A stretch of 64,000 nt of DNA from Henckelia pumila (taxonomy: Eukaryota; Streptophyta; Magnoliopsida; Lamiales; Gesneriaceae), in assembly GCF_033568475.1 (NCBI RefSeq), contig NW_027331831.1, forward strand, positions 3,038,001-3,102,000, read 5' to 3'. The translations under genes and the position numbers were made by a program. Shown in pieces: positions 39,071-52,380 of the stretch (the stretch's first letter is position 1; every line of letters begins with the position of its first letter). The notes beneath the pieces were generated by a model, which did not search any database, was not told the DNA's origin, and saw only the letters and a list, made by a program, of their open reading frames with translations.

Positions 39071-41692
39071 GGAATCAGATTTTATTGAATTAATTGAACG
39101 TAGTTACACGTCTAACACTCAAAACACTGGGGAAAAAACATTAATTTGAAATAGTAAATATAAATTCACTCATATGTCCGATCATAAAACCGTAAATTCG
39201 ACTAGCATTTCAATGAATTTTGACTTTATTTAAGAAATGGGAGAGTCATCTAATAATTCGTATGGTGTCAATACTTTTTACAATAATAATTTGAGAACCA
39301 TAATATTTTTGGCAATGGAATGTGTTGAATTACAATATGGGCGATATGGCTAATTAATTGGATCTGCTTCTATTCGTTGATTTTGATCGAAAACAATTAT
39401 TTGTTTGGTTGTGATTACGTACATAATGACAACATTACTCCATTTTAAAATGATGAATAATAAATTAATTGTTAAGACAAAAAGAACTGAGTTTGAATGG
39501 GTAAGACATTTAATATAGGCCAGTAGTGGACTACTAGTTAATTACGCACAATTACGACTTCTTTTTTTGTTAATTTTTAATTTTAATTTTGCCCACCAAG
39601 CACAGTTGTCCTTAAACAAAAATAATATTAATATAACAAGGTATTGTTCGAATAGTTGGCCACAAGCTCCCACTTCCCAAAAAAAAAATTGGATTTGTTT
39701 ATTGTTGGGGGCAAGACAAAAGATAGAAAAATGGAGGCTCTTTAATTTGTGCACCATCCTTTTTGCAATAATAATTCTGTCTTTTGTGCAAGGACCATAA
39801 ACTATAGATAAGCCGTCCCTTACAATTCTTCTCTTCTATACTTTCTTTTCTTTGGAGTTGCGAGAGGGGCAGTAACTCGGTCTCAGATTTAATAAATCGT
39901 CCAAAACTTGAGATTTTAGTGTCAAAATAATTTATATAAGTCGTTGACATTTCTATAATGTTTGAAATCAAATAAAAAGGCATGCACAAATATTGTTCGA
40001 CTTAATTTTCACATTTGAATTTATTATTATTATTATTTTTACAAAATTGGTTTTAATTTGTCTCTACTTATAAATCCATGGATCGTTTTCACTTTAGGCA
40101 AAAGAAAAAAGAGTCATTATCTCATTAGCCATTCCCAACTATTGATGATATAACCCCTCCACTTTAACCAATCACCATTGTCACATTCAAAAACTACAAG
40201 AAAGTTTTTGTAAAGCCCTATCTGCGAATCTACCAGGTCCTACATAAAATATATTTTAATTATAAAGATATTCGATTAATATTTATTATTATTAGTATTA
40301 TATTGTATAAGACGGTAGAAATTTGAATACATCATCTCAATCGATCTGATTTTATGATTCTTGATCGAGTATTTGACAACTAATTCAAAAGAACTTAATT
40401 TTTCATAAACGGGTCTGATTTTATTTTATTTAAAAAAAAAAGTTCCATATAGTTTATCTGCTCATAACAGCAAATATTTTGGCTTCAATAGTGTCTGTTT
40501 TTCTACAAGAAAATAAAAAAAAAAACTCATGAGTTTACTCGAGTGGTCACATTTAAATTATATCAATCGGTTCAGTTGGTTCCAGTTTGAAATTGATTTT
40601 TCGTCCCCAGGAAACAAATAACTTGAATTGTAGTTTGTTTCGTATTAATGTCGATTCGATCCGTTGAGAAATTGAACATATGCCCTAGCAAATATTTTTA
40701 AGTGTGAAATTATTCCTAATGAATTCCATATGTGTTTTGTTTTTAAAAATAGTCGTATTCTATATACTTATAAATGCATAGGAGATTATCTTTTAAAAAG
40801 AACTTACATAGCAAGACTGAAGACGTACGTTTTAATATAGTTACTAATAATTTGCACATAAAAAAAGAAAAGAAAGTGAAACAATCTATTCGAGTTCCGT
40901 ATTTCTTATCACCATAAACTCATCATTAATTATTCTATACATTTGTTTTGTGCTAGACAAGTATATATTTTTATCTTTCTCAATATTTTTAAAATTTTCC
41001 TAAAATGGGAAGATAAAATTTGTACCAGTGTCCAATGAGGAACTCCAACATGCACAACCCCTAGGCATCCATCAATCAATTGCAGCAAAGTGGACCTATA
41101 CTCCACTAGACTTCTTTTTGCTAAAGGTTGCCTCATATTCCATTGCTCATTTCCATACATATTCCTTCATTCTTTAATAGTTGAACGTTAAAAAAATAAT
41201 AATAATAAAAAACGATTTCACGAATTAATTTTATAAAATATATATTAATTAATTTGATTTAATTCATAAAAAAATATTATTTTATATGTTTGAAATATTA
41301 TTTTTCAGTACTGCAAAAATATTATTATTTGCTAGTTATATATTTACAAAGAAATATTGTATAACATATGCTGATTTGAAAGAAAAATATTATTTTTTAT
41401 ATTAAAATTATATTATGTAATAAATATACTGATTTGATTTCCATTACAAGTATGGATCGAGTCGATCACTCTCATGAGTATAGATTCATGACATCATTGT
41501 ACAAAAAACCTACGCTGACATGGTTAGATGATAAATGAAGATTATTTATTTTCATCTTTCCCTTGAAACACATAGTCACTCACTATTTTTAATTTATCTT
41601 CAACAAAATTTAACGATAGAAAAACTTATTACATCTATGGATCGATTTATAAAACTCGGAGACGGATTTATAAATATATTAAGGCATCGTTT

Positions 41693-41925
41693 GGTTTGAG
41701 TGATAGGATAAGTAATCCGTAGATAAGTAATATAATGTAAATTAAAAATAAATAAGAAAAAATAGTTAATATATTATTTGATTTGATGGATAGATTATAA
41801 TTTATTTGATTTAATTGATGTAAAATTATTAATTAATAAATAGATAAATAATATGACAAAAATAAGACGAAATTGATTGTGATAAGTTATACATAGATTA
41901 ACAATATATCAAATCAAATAATGCC
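41693..41925. mobile_element. Tourist-like MITE (PIF/Harbinger type)
   Basis: This 233-bp element begins GGCATCGTTTGGTTTGA, with the inverted complement at its end (TCAAATCAAATAATGCC). It is flanked by TAA on both sides (41690-41692 and 41926-41928), the target duplication of PIF/Harbinger elements. The inside is AT-rich and non-coding. Confidence 0.75.
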
Positions 41926-42306
41926 TAAACGTATTATTATTTGAGACTATTTTTGACATATTTAAGAATAGATTAGAAACCGAATTCAAATTTGGATGTG
42001 AAATCATTTCAGCAAATTAAACATGGAATTATAATTGCATGGATTTATAATTTGTCTCTAAAAATAGTAACAAATTTTTTTGTCTCAAATCAGAGACGAA
42101 ATTTCGTAAACAAATTTTTTGGACGGATTTTTTTGTCTCAGAACAGATGGAAATATGATATTTAGAAACAAATTTTTTTGTCTATGAAGCCTTGTTTTCA
42201 TGCATGCATATGGTCGGTCACTTATGCAGTACTACATAATTTTTTAAAATACTACTACACATTATTAAACACAACTAATTAAATATATACAACCTCGATA
42301 AGTTAG

Positions 42307-42307
<1 letters not shown>

Positions 42308-42361
<54 letters not shown>

Positions 42362-42547
42362 GATGATCCTCAGCACATCAGTGTGTAAGAATTTTGTGTA
42401 CACCGCGTTATGTTCGCGCGAACATCTGAGATGTTCATGCGAACATCTGATTTTTATTTTTAGATGTTCGCGTTAACATCTCAGATGTTCGCGCGAACAT
42501 CACGCAGTGCACACAAAATCCCTGCACACTAGTACGAGTGGATCATT

Positions 42548-42588
<41 letters not shown>
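42308..42588. repeat. (AT)n tract split by a palindromic MITE
   Basis: (AT)n runs occupy about 42308-42358 and 42550-42588. Between them, 42358-42551 is an almost complete palindrome. The left half includes TGATGATCCTCAGCAC, TTTTGTGTACACCGCG and TTCGCGCGAACATCTGAGAT; the right half is the inverted match ending GTGGATCATTA. Within each arm is an 18-bp perfect palindrome of the form GATGTTCGCGCGAACATC. The most likely event is a MITE that jumped into a TA microsatellite. Confidence 0.75.
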
Positions 42589-42589
<1 letters not shown>

Positions 42590-44299
42590 CCATGCAGCTG
42601 GATTTTGTATTCGCAGGCTTTGCAGCAAAGTAGCTTAACAAGTATGAAATGAATAGCGTGGAAGGATATTGGAGCAGAGAATCGGCTGAAAGCAATACCA
42701 TATTATAAAATTATCACTTTACAGCATTCGACAACACGGATATTCCATACTGTATATATGCACGAAAATGATATATATTTGATTAATGTTTTTTTTTAAC
42801 ATATATTTAACGACGTCTTGAATTCAAAAATCTTCTCCGATCATGGATATCGCTAGACCAGAAACCTATGGCAAAATTACTATTATCTATATATAAAATC
42901 GTATCAAGATATATACAGCTCTAATTAAGTGCCCTTTTGATCAGCACATATATTATTGTTCAGTATGGAAATTACAATAATTGCTTTTAAGTACTTAAAA
43001 TTTATTGGGCAAAATGAATTATTTATTAATATCGTTGTGATTATTATTATTATTTATATATACAATAAAACAAGATTGCAATAGTCGTGCTTCTCATGAT
43101 ATCATGGTGTCATTCAAGGTAAGAATTTCGTATCAAAAGAAAATTTGTTGCCGTTAACTGTTAAAGTTTAACATCCACAAATCACAATGACATTAAATGG
43201 AAAAAGTACGCGCGTAATATAAAATGATATTTTTTACATTTTGATCATCTCCATGAAAATTCAATTCTCATTGGTGTATATATATTGTCTAAAATCATGT
43301 TGCTTAAAATGGCTTCTTCGTTCATGAACTTAGAATTTAAGAACCACACATTTTCCAACCAGAAACAAAAAATAAAAAATGGAAGCACACACGACTAAAA
43401 AAACATCAGAATTTTTTTTTCTTTGTTCACATAACATTTACCATATACTTGAACAAAATACATGTTATAAACATAAAGCAAGCACCCAATATTTTTAGTA
43501 CTACCGTGGATTTTGGGGGAAAAGGGGTGGTTATTATTTAAGCTGAGCATACAAGTGCCTTTTAAGAGGTGACTATATATTATATACTTGCAAGAATAAA
43601 TAAAACTTTTTACTAAAAAATACAATTAAAGTTCTTCCCGGCTCCCCATATATACTACATCTCATTGGGATTTAGGTTTTCTTGCCGTACTAGATCACTT
43701 TTCTGCATAGGGCAAATCCTAGCTCGTATCATGCTAATCTAGATTTATATTATTACACGGAGAAATTCCGCTCTATCTATAGAATGATATTTAAGGTAGA
43801 ATTTTTCGGTATATATTATTTATCTTTATATATGGGGATGTCTATTAAAAAAATTGCATATGTCACATGCATTGATAAATATTCATTTTTAGATGTACTC
43901 TTAAGATAAATATTTCCGTTTTTAATATATAAGAATTTCATAAGTGGTCCATTTTAAATGTTAAAATTTTCATTCAATATCAATGTATGTATATTTAGTT
44001 GCTCGCGCTCATATAGTGATAAAATATAAAATATATTGGTATGAAATAATTAAAATGATCAAGATGTATTTATATATTTTCATATTTCCTAATTCGGAAC
44101 AAGATTTAAATTTCAATACCATCGTTTAATTTATTTCAAGTTATATGATTTTATATCAAAGTAATTTGCTAACATACATTGTTTATGATCATTAATTATT
44201 TTAATAATATGTACTATTTAAGAATCATGTTTGTTTTTAAAAAAAAAATTAAATCATAGTTTTTCCAAAACCAAACATGTTAGAAGAAAAATATGTCAT

Positions 44300-44770
44300 A
44301 ATTGTGAGACTATCTCACAAATGTATATTTGTGAGATTAATCAAATTGATCTATATTTGCAGTAAAAAATAATATTGTTGACATAAAAATCGTACTTATT
44401 CATAAGTTTGATCGAGTTGGATATATGTTTTACAAAATTGACGCATGAAATGGTTGCATAGAAATTTTTAACTCTCTCCATCCCGATTATATAGATATTT
44501 TTTGTCACACATATTAAGAAAAAATACTTAGAAAATTAAATTACATACAAATTTATTATTTTATTTCTATTTAATTCATTTAAAAATAGATATACGATTT
44601 TCAAGACGTAATTAATATGTACATTTTTACGATTAAAAATAATGAGATTTCTATGAAACGGTCTCGATTCATATTTAGAATAAAAAGAATATCACTTTTG
44701 AAACAAAAATAATATTTTTTATGAATCATCTCAAATAAGTCTCATAAAATTGATACGTAAGTGTTCTTGT
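44300..44770. repeat. gagac/gtctc-type MITE remnants
   Basis: 44300-44460 (TGTGAGACTATCTCACAAAT, ATCGAGTTGGATATATG) and 44640-44770 (CGGTCTCGATTC, AATAAGTCTCATAAAATTGA) resemble the common Lamiales-style MITE whose ends read GTGAGAC...GTCTCAC. A third remnant is at 50517-50655 (GTAAGATAATCTCACCGATT), and part of 2125-2300 is similar. Confidence 0.45.
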
Positions 44771-44990
44771 AATTAATAAAAGAATAGAAAAAATGTTATT
44801 AAATATAACACAAAAAAACTATATATTTATAAGAAGAAAAAAACCCATGATATATATTATATACTCACCTAGAATATGTTTTAGGCTTTAGTTGTCAAAA
44901 AAAATATATATATAAATAAAATTTCGAATAACGCGAGATTCCTTTCTTTTTCACACGCTGTTCCTGTTTCCCCTCTTTTCTTTCTACACC

Positions 44991-44997
44991 TATAAAT
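44991..44997 (+). promoter_or_regulatory. TATA box of the CCT gene
   Basis: TATAAAT in the context CACCTATAAATGGACC lies about 100 bp upstream of the CCT-gene ATG at 45095. Transcription probably starts near 45020. Confidence 0.6.
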
Positions 44998-45094
44998 GGA
45001 CCTCTCATTCGTTCAATGATTTCTCCTACAATCTATCAATAAGATCCAGGGTCTTGTGTTTGTTTCCTTCTGTAATTTACACTGAGTGAAGTAA

Positions 45095-47117
45095 ATGTAT
45101 GCTGATACCGGCCTGATGTTTCCATCAATGCTAAACTTCCCACAGCAGTTCGGGTGCTCTCACAGGCCAAATGCTTCGTGGGTAATTGTTTATTTTGTTC
45201 TCAATCGACATTTTTGGGTAGAAGATTGATGTTTTAGGATTTCGTTATCTTTCTTGAATTGGGCCTTTGTAATTTTCTGGAATTGTTCGTTTTTGGAGCT
45301 AACCCTTCGTTGGTTTGAATTTTTATGAATGTATTTATTCGAACCATTAGATAGTATAATATAATGATGTTATAGGTTAACAGAATATTTGTGAAATGTT
45401 AAGCACATGCTGTAGAATTTAATTGTAGAGAGGAAGAATGGAAATTCGATCTCTTTGCTTCAAAGATTCACTATTTGTTATGTTTTACTGTCATCAGATG
45501 AGCATATTAGAAAGCACTCGAATTCTTCTTTGCTCGATTGGATCTCTTTTGGAAAAAATAAATAAATTCTCTCTCTAAATTGTTCAGCAGTTATCATTCC
45601 CTCGCCACAAATACTGGATACAAGTATCAGACCCTCTGTTATCCTTTCTTTTCACGATCTCCTTTAGTGGCTCTTGGATTGAGGCGGTTTTTTTGAATTT
45701 GGAATTATTGGGTTCAAAATATTATGCTACACAGAAAAATAGAGGAGTTATTGATCTTCCATGTAGTCATGCTTATTCTAGCTCTGTTTGTTTATTAGTT
45801 ATTTGGCTAATTGCATGCTTTTGAGTGATATGTATTTGCCAATCTGTTGTTTCCTGCTCAATATGTCTTCTCTAACCAGAAACTTTGTGTAAGTAATAGC
45901 AGACTTGATTTCTCTTCACACAACTTCTTTCTTGTTCCTGAATCTTTGTATAGGGAACACCATGTACTGTCAACCCAACACTCACTATATCAGATTACTA
46001 CCTCGGGGGAGCAGGAGATCTCTTCAGTGCTCCTGAACCAGTAATTGAAGTGCCATCAATGAGCCTTGATCCAATGAATGTTTCCATTTCAGTGATTTCT
46101 GCGTTGGATGATTCCGTCCCCCCTCAACCTTTTGTGGTTGCTAATAATGAATCATCAATTGAGAATGGGCAACTCCTTGATAAAGTTTTCTATGAATGTG
46201 AAAGGGATCTCTTGGAAAAAGAAGCAATTGAAGCATCCTTGTCTGAAATCCCAATTGTTGTTAATATTCCTGTCATGGAGCACGAAGCAAAGGCGATTGC
46301 TAATGAAGAGTTGTTTGCTGGGAACCTGTTACAGGAGAGTGCTGCTTCGAGTTGTCTATTGTCGAGGGAGTCTGTGCGCGAGGCTCCACCGAGGCTGAAC
46401 TTTCTTGATCCTCCGGTTATTGACTTTGATGCTGCTTGTGGGATCCGAAGAACTTTTAGTGAAGGAGATGTCAAGGTACTTTTTATTACGATATTCACTT
46501 GCATTCTTATGTTGCGACATGATAATGTTGGATTGAATTCCTATTGTTGCATTGGTAAGAAATGAGGAGTTTATGGTTTAGATTTGACCTGTGCTCCATG
46601 TTAAGTTGTTAACTGGTCCAGCCACTTTTGCATCTATTGGTTCTACAAAAAACTATATGAACTGAATAGTGTATAGATGTTTCTGCCCTCTTTAACAGGA
46701 TAGGGGCAGGGTCATTGATACTGCGTTTTTATGACAGACGATTGGCAATGATAACGTAACCTTTCTGCACTCCCCACTGGGGATAGTGAAAACTTGTGTT
46801 TCTGAAGTTCGCAAGGAACAGCTGTCCAGGTACTGGAATAAGAAGTCTAAGAGAAATTTCGGCCGGAAAATCAAGGTTAGCATTCAAATACGTGTCCTTT
46901 GAAACGAATATTTACTGTTATTGTGTGTTAATGTGTGAAGAATTTATAATCAGACTATACTTTTCCCTTTTAAACATGCGACAAAAAATAGTCTTTCGCG
47001 CATTCGGCCTAATGATATGTTTGATACCAGTATGCATGTAGGAAAGCACTGGCTGACGGCCAACCGAGAATCCGTGGACGGTTTGCTAAACCTGAAGAGA
47101 TCGAGAGTTTAAAGTAG
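45095..47117 (+). CDS. CCT-motif family protein (CMF type)
   Basis: This is a single-CCT-domain transcriptional regulator related to the CONSTANS superfamily but without B-boxes. Exons: 45095-45181, 45954-46475, 46738-46875, 47031-47117. They total 834 nt and encode 277 aa, with every junction GT-AG and in phase. The N-terminus (MYADTGLMFPSMLNFPQQFG) and the segment GTPCTVNPTLTISDYYLGG match the subgroup of Arabidopsis At1g63820/At5g41380. The middle is acidic. The C-terminal CCT domain (about 228-271) reads RKEQLSRYWNKKSKRNFGRK, IKYACRKALADGQPRIRGRF, and is basic, with nuclear-localisation and NF-Y/DNA-contact functions in the family. The last intron splits the CCT motif after RKIK. A role in flowering or greening is possible but not shown here. 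Confidence 0.92.
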
Positions 47118-47798
47118 CAAACTAGCAATGACTGTTAACTCTAAGGTTGAGAATAAATTTGTTGATTAAAGCTTAGGCAGGATCCATTTGATGAGTTGAA
47201 GGCTTCGTTTGTTTGTTCAAAGAAATAATTTCATGATATGTAGATTGTAGATTGTTTGTTTTGTTGTGAAATTAATAACATCTGTTCGATTGAGATTCCA
47301 TTTTAATCACGAGCCGTATAAGGTTGGTTGCTTCAAGCACAAAAGGATTTGGTTTGGAAGGAAAATGTTGAATCGATGGATTTCAAATCACACCAATATT
47401 GGAGATACATGAGTAGAACCCATTATCATTATTGATGCAGAAATTAGGAATCTTAAGTACTTAGATACGAATAAATAAATAAATATATATATACATATAT
47501 AAAAGAAGAAATTTCATTCACAAATCTACAATTAGTTTGTTCAGAAAATATTTCTATTGGGCCTGTAATTTGGTCTCGACTATTCTTCGGATCACCAAAA
47601 ATAAAACACTTTAAATTTTTTTATTTGATTGGATTGTCTAACCAAGCACACTCTAATACGTGATACTCACATAAATTCATTTGTGTTTCTCATAGAAAAA
47701 TCATTTACAAATCCAAATATTTCACGTCGTACTCATTTATATTTAAATTCAAATGAATAAAAATATAACATATCATATAGTGTATTATTCGGGCTAAT

Positions 47799-47995
47799 TA
47801 CACTTATAACCTCTTTTAACAAAAGTGTAAAAATCAATAAAAAATACTAATAAGTTGATACATCCTTTATTATTATTTTCTTTAGATTAGACACATTTCA
47901 CTCTCATGTTATAATACTCAGACGCATTTACCTCATTTAATATAAGGTTTTATGTTTGATTTTATAAATGATACAATTCCCTCCCGTATAATTCT
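47799..47995. mobile_element. MITE family 2, copy 2
   Basis: This starts GGGCTAATTACACTTATAAC and shares ACACATTTCACTCTCATG with the copy at 37665-37862, in opposite orientation. The right boundary is approximate. Confidence 0.45.
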
Positions 47996-48355
47996 AATGA
48001 GATAGACATGAAGTCACCTTCATATATTGGTTCAAAGTAAAGAATCTAATTTCACCTTATCGCCGCCACAATCCAGCATTTCTAACACGATTTACTCATT
48101 TTTTTTCCCTCGTTTTTCATTTAAAATTATATCTACCGTTATACATTTGATAAAATAAAAAAGTAGCTAATTTTTAAGCAAATAATAGAGGTGTATATAC
48201 GCAATTTTAATCAAAGCTGCCCACAAAAAATATCCTGGCAGAGGTCCTCATGACTAGTGTATATTGGCAATTCAAATCATGAAAACAATTATTATTATTT
48301 TATATAAAATTTAAAGGTTTCGGAAGTATGATGAGTAATGAGGCATGATAAGTTG

Positions 48356-48358
<3 letters not shown>

Positions 48359-48410
<52 letters not shown>
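48359..48410 (+). repeat. (AT)n microsatellite
   Basis: An uninterrupted run of about 26 AT units. Confidence 0.95.
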
Positions 48411-48416
<6 letters not shown>

Positions 48417-50669
48417 TTTAAGAGACGGATCGAAACGTGATGCTTGTAAAATTTTTGAATTATATCAATATAATCAATTATAACGTTTACATATTTTTGA
48501 TTTACGCGTTTTGGTGTGCAGGATTTTTGTAAACGAATAAAACATACTAACGAGTTTAATTTAGTGATTTTTAAAAAAACACTAAAATTTACTAATCTAT
48601 TTTAATGATCGTTCACAAAAATAGTGGACGTTGAAATGTGTGTAATCAAAACTAATTTTTTATTTTTATTTTTATTTTAAAAAAAACGTTTGGTGCTTGC
48701 ACGAAGTTTGAACCATTGGATGTGGTTGGGCGTAACATGGTCTTCCCCATCATATCATCTGCAGTGCAATTAATTGATTGTTTGTGCAAAATAAATCGAA
48801 CACGAAAATGGACTAACACACAATCGGATTGGATAGAATTTCAGTGGATTTAAAAAATTTTAAAAAGACTTTCCGAAATGTTCTAATAAGAACATGGGTG
48901 GGGAGCCGTTTGTTTCTTTTCCTTTCCTTGTTTCGTTTTGTTTTTGGGTCCGGAATCTATAATTAAATCGAATGGACATTATGTTACATAAATTAAATAT
49001 CCATGTTAAACTATAGTTATTTAGTGGCTCAGGAGTCGCAATAAAAACTAGTGCACTAGCATACATGTCAAAACTAATATCCATTTTTTATATGATTGCG
49101 TCTAATTTTCTTAATTTATTTAAAAAAAATTATAATTTTTATAATTTTTTTGCTTGTGATAAACAAGTTTCGCCAGTAATACGAGAAATTATATTATATT
49201 TTTGTTATATGAATCAAAATTATACTTGTGATTAAAAAAAATCATATAATGGAAAATACCAAATTTGTCTCGATTTGAGATTCTTAATAAATATAATAAT
49301 AATAATAATATAATAAACATGAGCTCCACTTCAAATGAAGGTAATGAGTGATGATGACCAAAGCAAGCACGAGAATTAGTTCGATGAACGACTTGCATGG
49401 ATCCGATTTTTAATAGTTGGGGGAGAGATTAATATTTTTTAGTCTATATACGCCATCATTTACATTTATTAATTACAAATAGAATGATTAAATTATCATG
49501 GTTCTCACTCAAAATTCATTTAAATGAGCATATTTTTAGTGTTTTGCTAAAGTCTCCGCACCTCAAATGATTTACTTTAAGAATTATGGTCAATTTGAGT
49601 GATGGTAAACTCGTGCATTTCTTTGGGAATTAATTAAGTAATTAATATAGATAGGAGGTAGAATTTTATTTTACGCGCGGTTGGTTGTATTTTGTTGTTA
49701 GATTGGGATTTGAAAATTATAAATTCCACATTCTTTCACTTGTTTAGGTTTACAAAAATTTAAGTGAATTTCAAATTTAATTTGATAAATTAAGCATTTC
49801 TATTCGCCATCGAAAATCAGAATATTACCGATCAAATAGCATATGGAATATAGTTTATACTGTAAAAAGTGGCATAAAATTCTCTAACTTAACAAGCACA
49901 AGTTCCAATGATAACAAAAACAACAATTAAATAATCAACGTGAGGTTAGGATATTGGTGAAAGTGGAAGGGATAAGTGCATGATAACTTGGATTTTGGAA
50001 TATAACTCCTACTTGATTTTATTCCAAAAGCTTTGATTTTTTGCAAGTAAAATTATATATATTTTCTACCATTTTAACCCCTATTTTTAATTTTAAAAAA
50101 AATCAAAATTACGAAGAATGAGTCACCCCAATTTGTTAACTTTTTATGAACATAACAAAATAGTATAATTTTAGATGTTTTCAGTAATTACATTTACACG
50201 TAAAATCAATTATCATGTATTTGTTTTGTACATTTATGTTACTTAATACTTCTCCATCACACGCTTAAGTTACAATTACTGAAGTCGATAATATATAACT
50301 TAAAAATTAAAATAACTACGATTAAATGTAATATTTTAAAAATTAATAAATTATATTATATCATAAATATAAATATAAAATCTATCAAAGTTGCTTCATA
50401 GATTCATTTTAGTGTTAATGAATGAATATACCAGTTTTCAACTTTAAACCCATCAATTTCGTTTTTATTAATAATAATAATAAATAACATAAGTTAATCA
50501 AAGTAAACTATGAGCACGTATCTTGTAAGATAATCTCACCGATTTATATGTATTACAAATGTCAAATTGATCTATAATGAAAACAATTTGTTTGATATAA
50601 AAAGTAAAAGTAAGATTGAGTCGAAAACTCATTTTATAAAATTGATATAAAAGATGTAAGCGGTTTTAG

Positions 50670-52380
50670 TTTTTTTTTTTTAAAAAAAAAAAATGGGTTT
50701 TTTTATTTTTACTGTAAATAAAAAAATAAATTTTAAAAATACCGTAAAATTTAAAAAATATCAAGAATACTGTAAAACTCCAAATCTGACAGCGGATGCT
50801 CAAACCATGTAGGCCGCGTCCGCTCCTATTGAGCATCCTCCGCCACAAGGTGCTTAATAGGCAGCGTCCTCCGCCACGAGGAGCGGATGCTGCTTAATAG
50901 GCAGCGTCCTTCGCCACGAGGAGCGGACGCTGCCTAGTGGCCACACATTACTCATTTAATATTATTTTAATTATAATATATAGTCCGTGATTATTAAATT
51001 ATTGAGTTATTTGCACCAAACATCCCTGTGAAATATTGAAAATGCACACTTCTTCCATGTGAAATTTTAATAGACGTCTTCAACCCTGACCTTTTCAAAA
51101 ATCATTACAGTCGCACCTTCAAATGAGTGATTGTTACGCACGCGACCCTCATGCGACTGGACAAAGATTTTGATATTTTTTTTGCACCAAATACCCCGTT
51201 AAATGTTAAAAATGCATATTTGACTCATGTGAAAATAATTTTTAAATCTATTCAACCCATAATACACGATTTTCATAAATAAGTATTTAAATAATTTCAA
51301 TTACCAAATATTAGACTGAACTGATAAGTCAAACATATTGCTTTTTCGATTTAGGACTCTATATTATTGAACCAAAATTTAAATTTTTCGAGAATATGCA
51401 TTGCACATTTATAATAAACAATAATAAAATAACATGCTTATATAATTCTAAATCGAAAAAGTAACATTCATGAACTTATCAGTTGGTTGAATATTTTAGT
51501 ATTTTTAAATATTTAAATCCTTATTTATGAATCATATTTAATGGAAAAGTTGAAAACACAAAGTGATTTGATAAAATAATGATAAAGAGTTAAAATAAAA
51601 TTTTTTTATAAATAAATAAATTAAAAATTATGAATTAAAAATTAAAATTAAAAATTAAAAATAAATAAAATTAAAAATATTTGGTACTTATCATGCACTT
51701 ATCATTTTGATTTAATATTTTGGTACTTTTAGGTATTTAAATCTTGTTTATGAATGCATTTTTAATGGAAAAGTTGGAAACAAGAAGAAAGTTTAAAAAA
51801 ATAATGATAACAAGATAAAATAATAATATTTTTTAGAAAACAACTATATAATCATAATAAATTTAAAAATAAAAATAAAAATAATAAAACAAAAAATGTT
51901 TGCTAAATGTTTTATAATTAAATTTTTATAAAAATCGTGTATTATGAGTTGAATAGATTTAAAAATTATTTTCACAAGAGTCAAATATGCATTTTTAACA
52001 TTTCACAGGGGTATTTGGTGCAAAAAAATATCAATATCTTTGTCCAGTCGCATGAGGGGCGCGTGCGCAACAATAACTCATTTGAAGGGGCAAGTGTGCT
52101 AATATTTTAAAATGTATGGGTTGAAGACGCCTATTAAAATTTTACATGAGAGAAATGTGCATGGGGTGTTTGAGGATGCTGCCTACTGGGCAACATCCGC
52201 TCCACGTGGCGGAGGATGCTGCCTACTGGGCAGCGTAGCGGACGCGGCCTACGTCCTTTGAACGTCCGCTGTCAGATTTGGAGTTTTACAATATTCATGA
52301 TATTTTTTAAATTTTACGGTATTTTTGAAATTTATTTTTTTATTTACAGTAAAAATAAAAAAACCCTAAAAAAATATATA
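50670..52380. mobile_element. 1.7-kb foldback element with GC-rich minisatellite
   Basis: Left arm (about 50670-51300) and right arm (about 51920-52380) are inverted copies, about 85-90% alike where compared. Landmarks on the left read TTTACTGTAAATAAAAAA, AACTCCAAATCTGACAGCGG, TGCGACTGGACAAAG and AACCCATAATACACGATTTT; their complements appear in reverse order on the right. The central ~600 bp is AT-rich and contains a diverged direct repeat (about 51470-51560 and 51687-51785). Each arm contains GC-rich repeats based on GCAGCGTCCTCCGCCACGAG. There is no coding potential; the ORFs on the two arms (50666-50848, 52216-52413) mirror each other and are not genes. It could be a large MITE or foldback transposon. 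No clear target duplication was found. Confidence 0.7.
50833..50940 (+). repeat. 40-bp GC-rich minisatellite inside the foldback arm
   Basis: Two full units (50861-50900 and 50901-50940) and one shortened unit (50833-50860) start GCAGCGTCCTCCGCCACGAG and continue with GAGCGGATGCTGCTTAATAG. Each unit is itself nearly self-complementary (GCAGCGTCC against GGATGCTGC). Related, inverted units occur at about 52170-52260. Confidence 0.8.

Larger units (their letters stand above)
37219..44990. other. Large gene-free gap with MITEs and a SINE
   Basis: Nearly 7.8 kb with no convincing protein or RNA gene. Contents listed separately: MITE family 2 (37665-37862), MITE family 1 (38290-38590), SINE copy 2 (38849-39070), Tourist-like MITE (41693-41925), palindromic MITE in (AT)n (42308-42588), and gagac/gtctc-type MITEs (44300-44770). 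The remainder is AT-rich DNA without recognisable structure. ORFs at 39699-39989 and 40930-41160 show no family resemblance. Confidence 0.65.

Noticed and set aside
40930-41160. 76-codon minus ORF in the 37-45 kb gap
   Set aside because: It shows no family resemblance and no matching exon nearby. It could be a transposon scrap, but nothing supports a call.
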